Assembly: GCA_964591605.1 (NCBI GenBank)
Contig: CAZQEN010000005.1
Span: 1 to 51,668, forward strand
DNA from: CAYLLT01 sp964591605
GTDB taxonomy: Bacteria; Planctomycetota; Phycisphaerae; UBA1845; PWPN01
Reading direction: 5' to 3'
DNA: 51,668 nucleotides
Every line of letters begins with the position of its first letter. Position 1 is the stretch's first letter. The translations under genes were made by a program, and so were the position numbers. Shown here piece after piece: positions 49,084 to 51,668 of this stretch. The notes below the pieces were generated by a model. The model worked only from the letters and a program-made list of their open reading frames with translations, was not told the DNA's origin and did no database searches.

Positions 49084-51504
49084 ATGAGACAACATCGTCG
49101 CCAGGGCTGCCTACTCGCCGGTATGACCTTGTGGTGCGCATGCCCTGGCGTACCCGCGATCGCCGCGCCGCCGGTCGGGCTGCAGGGCATCGAGCATCTC
49201 GAGCGGCTGCCCGAGCTGCGGCAGGGCGCTCGCGCGTACCAGTACTCCAGCCACGATCCCAGCGGGCGCAACTACGACTGGACCGGCAACCTCGGCATGC
49301 AGGGCGGCGAGACCATCCTGTTCGACGTCCAGGGGCCCGGCTGCATCTATCGCATCTGGTATACCGCCAGCAATGACTTCAAGACCGACGGGCTGATCCG
49401 CATCTACTTCGACGGCTCACCCGCCCCCCTGGTGCAGATGACCCTCGCGGACTTCTTTGCGGGCAGCCATCCGTGGTTTCCCTCGCCGCTGGTCGGCAAT
49501 TACCTCGTCTCCTCCGGCGGGTTCTACTGCTACGTGCCGATGCTGTTCCGGACGGGATGCCGCATCACGAGCACGAACGCCGCGGACCTGAACTACTTCA
49601 ACATCACCTGCCACCGCTATGCGAGCCCGGACGGCATCACCACGTTCAACGGCCAGCAATCAACCGCCGCAGCGGTGAGCGTCTGGCAGAACGCGGGCAT
49701 CGATCCCAAGCCCGACGGCGGGCAGATCGCCCTGCAGGGCAGCGTCGCCGTACCCGCCGCCGGAGCGGCGACCATCGCGGACGTCCATTCGGCGGGCACG
49801 ATCGCGCGCATCGAATTGAACGTGCCCGGGCTGTCCGACGCGCTGCTCTCGTCGCTGTGGCTGCGGATCCACTGGGACGATGCCGCCGCCCCGGCCGTCG
49901 ATGCCCCGCTGGGGAACTTCTTCGGCAACGGCCTGGCCGTCGCCGACGTGCGGGCCCTGCCCGTCGGCATCAGCGGCACCCGCCTCTACTGCTACTTCCC
50001 GATGCCGTTCCGGACGGCCGCCCGCGTGCAGGTCGTCAACACCGGGCCGGCGCCGCAGAACGTCGACTACCTCGTACGCTACACGCCGCTGGCCCAGCCT
50101 CAGGAGGGTGTGGGCGCCTTTCACACCCAGTACCACCGCACGCCGCATCAGGTGATCAATGTCGATCACGTTCTGCTCGACGAGACCGGTGCGGGCCACC
50201 TGGTGGGGGTCGTCCAGACGCTGCGCGGCTACTCGACCAGTCAATGGTATCTGGAGGGCGACGAGCGGTTCGTGATCGACGGCAACCTGACGCCGGCCCT
50301 GTATGGAACGGGCACCGAGGACTTCTACAACGGCGGCTGGTACTTCAACCAGGGCCCGTTCAGCCTGCCGGTGCACGGCATGCCCCGGCAGACGACGGTC
50401 TCCGGCCGCACGTCCAATACGTGTTATCGCTTCATGCTCGGCGACCCCATTCCCTACACCCGTTCCATCCGCGCCGGCATCGAGCACGGCGGCTGGAATG
50501 AGCTCGACGTCGACATCGAGAGCGTCGCGTTCTACTACCGCTCCACGTACCCGCTCTCGATGATGACCGACGATCTGGATGTGGCCACCGCCGAGTCGGA
50601 GTCGGAACATCAGTACCAGGTCACCGGTTCGAACACGATGCTGATCACGTCGCTCAAGTACGAAGGCGAAGGCGAGCCGCAGGTGGTGGATTCGGGGCGG
50701 CAGCTCGACGTCGGCAGCAGCAGCAGCTTTATGGTCCGGCTCCATCCCACGGCCAATGCCGGTGTTCTCCTGCGCCGGCGGCTGGATTATCGCGTCGCGA
50801 ACCAGCAGGCCCGGGTGTACGTGGATGGGGTGCTCGCGGGCACCTGGTACGACGCCGGTTCCAACATGCGTTTCGCCGAATCGGAGTTCATGATCCCGCC
50901 CGCGCTCACCCAGGGGAAGCATGAGCTTCTGATCCGCATCGAGAATGCCTCGGCGGGCGCCATCTGGTCGGAGTTCCGGTACTGGGTGCTCAACCTGCTG
51001 CCGGTGGTCGACGCGGTGGATGCCGACGCCGACGGCTGGCCCGACGCGGTCGACAACTGCCCGGCCGCCGCCAACAGCGCCCAGGAGGACTTCGATCGCG
51101 ACGGCGTGGGCGACCTGTGCGATCCGGATTCGGACAACGACGGCATCCTGGACGCGGCGGACAACTGCCGCCTGGCTGCGAACCCGGATCAGCAGGATGG
51201 CGACGGCGACGGCGTCGGCGATGCCTGCGACCGGTGTCCGGCCACGATTGCCGCTTCGCCGGTCGATGAGGAGGGCTGTTCGCCGGCCATCCCCGGCGAC
51301 GTGGATCGCGACGGCGATGTGGACATGAGCGACTACGCTGTCGTCCAGCGCTGCCTGAGCGGGGCGCTTGTCCCGCAGACCGACGCCGCCTGCGAGCGGG
51401 CACACCTCGACAGCGACAATGATGTGGACGGCGGCGACGTGGTGCTCTTCGTCGGATGCATGAGCGGCGCCGACGTGCCCGCCGAGCCGGCCTGCGGCGG
51501 CTGA
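49084..51504 (+). CDS. GH172 (DUF2961) protein with thrombospondin-3 and dockerin-like repeats
   Basis: An 806-residue exported protein. After a signal peptide (MTLWCACPGVPAIAA-P) residues about 35-390 form the DUF2961/GH172 jelly-roll domain: DPSGRNYDWTGN, GPGCIYRIWYT, ADFFAGSHPWF, GNFFGNG and YGTGTEDFYNGGWYFNQG. GH172 includes difructose-anhydride synthase and alpha-D-arabinofuranosidase-type activities. A beta domain follows, then calcium-binding thrombospondin-3 repeats (DADADGWPDAVDNCP, DSDNDGILDAADNC, DGDGDGVGDACD). Two dockerin-like EF-hands end the protein (DVDRDGDVDMSDYAVVQRC and DSDNDVDGGDVVLFVGC). The ATG at 49084 starts the signal peptide. The tail resembles those of the three paralogues at 34.5-39.7 kb, suggesting a shared anchoring or assembly route. 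Confidence 0.88.
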   Translation: MRQHRRQGCLLAGMTLWCACPGVPAIAAPPVGLQGIEHLERLPELRQGARAYQYSSHDPSGRNYDWTGNLGMQGGETILFDVQGPGCIYRIWYTASNDFKTDGLIRIYFDGSPAPLVQMTLADFFAGSHPWFPSPLVGNYLVSSGGFYCYVPMLFRTGCRITSTNAADLNYFNITCHRYASPDGITTFNGQQSTAAAVSVWQNAGIDPKPDGGQIALQGSVAVPAAGAATIADVHSAGTIARIELNVPGLSDALLSSLWLRIHWDDAAAPAVDAPLGNFFGNGLAVADVRALPVGISGTRLYCYFPMPFRTAARVQVVNTGPAPQNVDYLVRYTPLAQPQEGVGAFHTQYHRTPHQVINVDHVLLDETGAGHLVGVVQTLRGYSTSQWYLEGDERFVIDGNLTPALYGTGTEDFYNGGWYFNQGPFSLPVHGMPRQTTVSGRTSNTCYRFMLGDPIPYTRSIRAGIEHGGWNELDVDIESVAFYYRSTYPLSMMTDDLDVATAESESEHQYQVTGSNTMLITSLKYEGEGEPQVVDSGRQLDVGSSSSFMVRLHPTANAGVLLRRRLDYRVANQQARVYVDGVLAGTWYDAGSNMRFAESEFMIPPALTQGKHELLIRIENASAGAIWSEFRYWVLNLLPVVDAVDADADGWPDAVDNCPAAANSAQEDFDRDGVGDLCDPDSDNDGILDAADNCRLAANPDQQDGDGDGVGDACDRCPATIAASPVDEEGCSPAIPGDVDRDGDVDMSDYAVVQRCLSGALVPQTDAACERAHLDSDNDVDGGDVVLFVGCMSGADVPAEPACGG

Positions 51505-51668
51505 TGTCGCCCCCGGCGGACCTGAGGGGCGGGCCTGGCGCACACAGTCGAAACCGTGTCACCGACGAGGGCACTCAGTAGGAACGCAGGAAGATTCAAC
51601 GGGGTGGCATGGGGGCCCGCGCGCCCGGGGCCCCGCCCCCCAGATAGACCAGGGCGAGGCAAACCCCC
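51505..51668. other. Scaffold-end sequence
   Basis: 164 bases without a gene. It contains a family G remnant (GGGGTGGCATGGG near 51600) and then a very G/C-rich tail that looks like low-quality or repeat sequence at a contig end. Confidence 0.5.

Noticed and set aside
34571..51504. A classical cellulosome, because of the dockerin-like tails
   Set aside because: No cohesin or scaffoldin is visible, and similar tails are common in planctomycete exported proteins without cellulosomes.
49660..51543. A 627-codon open frame antisense to the GH172 gene
   Set aside because: Same reason: composition of an antisense shadow in GC-rich DNA, while the plus strand carries GH172, thrombospondin-3 and EF-hand motifs.

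Overview
This GC-rich window comes from the chromosome of a Planctomycetota bacterium, probably an uncultured lineage (metagenome-style scaffold with one 10-N gap at 44346-44355). The phylum call rests on the haem-domain/DUF1549/DUF1553 protein beside a Tat-exported DUF1501 protein, the many secreted sulfatases, dockerin-like EF-hand tails on Cys-rich exported proteins, and many short palindromic repeats between genes. No rRNA, tRNA, CRISPR array, transposase or phage gene was seen.

Layout. 122-1731 (+): prmC and a second methyltransferase with overlapping ends. 8365-1744 (-): a three-gene unit (haem/DUF1549/DUF1553 protein, DUF1501 protein, haem/leucine-rich-repeat protein). 8850-12760 (+): a Tat-exported DegT-type aminotransferase, a TIM-barrel lipoprotein and a secreted beta-propeller-like protein. 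12899-13894 (-): a 2-hydroxyacid dehydrogenase. 14006-19781 (+): an MFS transporter, a sulfatase and a GH84-like hydrolase. 31211-20103 (-): eight genes in a row, namely a GntR regulator, Na+/solute symporter, sulfatase, PhyH dioxygenase, sulfatase, glycoside-hydrolase-like protein, GH29 alpha-L-fucosidase and sialidase-like lipoprotein. 31760-34519 (+), divergent from the regulator: an HpcH/HpaI aldolase, a Gfo/Idh/MocA oxidoreductase and an SDR dehydrogenase. 39665-34571 (-): three tandem paralogues with Cys-rich modules and dockerin-like tails. 40284-43781: a GH32/43-like propeller protein (-) and an alpha/alpha-barrel lyase-like protein (+). 44170-46950 (+): a RimK-like ATP-grasp ligase and a GCS2 ligase. 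47069-51504 (+): an OprB-like porin, a 72-residue exported protein and a GH172 (DUF2961) protein with thrombospondin-3 and dockerin-like repeats.

Working together. The 20-34.5 kb block reads as a polysaccharide utilisation locus for a sulfated, fucose-containing glycan: sulfatases desulfate it, GH29 and the other exported hydrolases release sugars, the symporter imports them, and the aldolase with two dehydrogenases could oxidise and cleave them. The GntR protein probably controls both arms. This is inference; no complete pathway is present.

The most unusual signal is how short repeats meet coding sequence. Octamer-periodic repeats (units like CACGAAGG, TTTCTCAC or GCAGAGAC, often as inverted pairs) sit at the 5' ends of genes for exported proteins. 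They supply start codons and even signal-peptide residues. A 77-bp triple-hairpin palindrome is inserted in frame inside a sulfatase, resembling Rickettsia palindromic elements.
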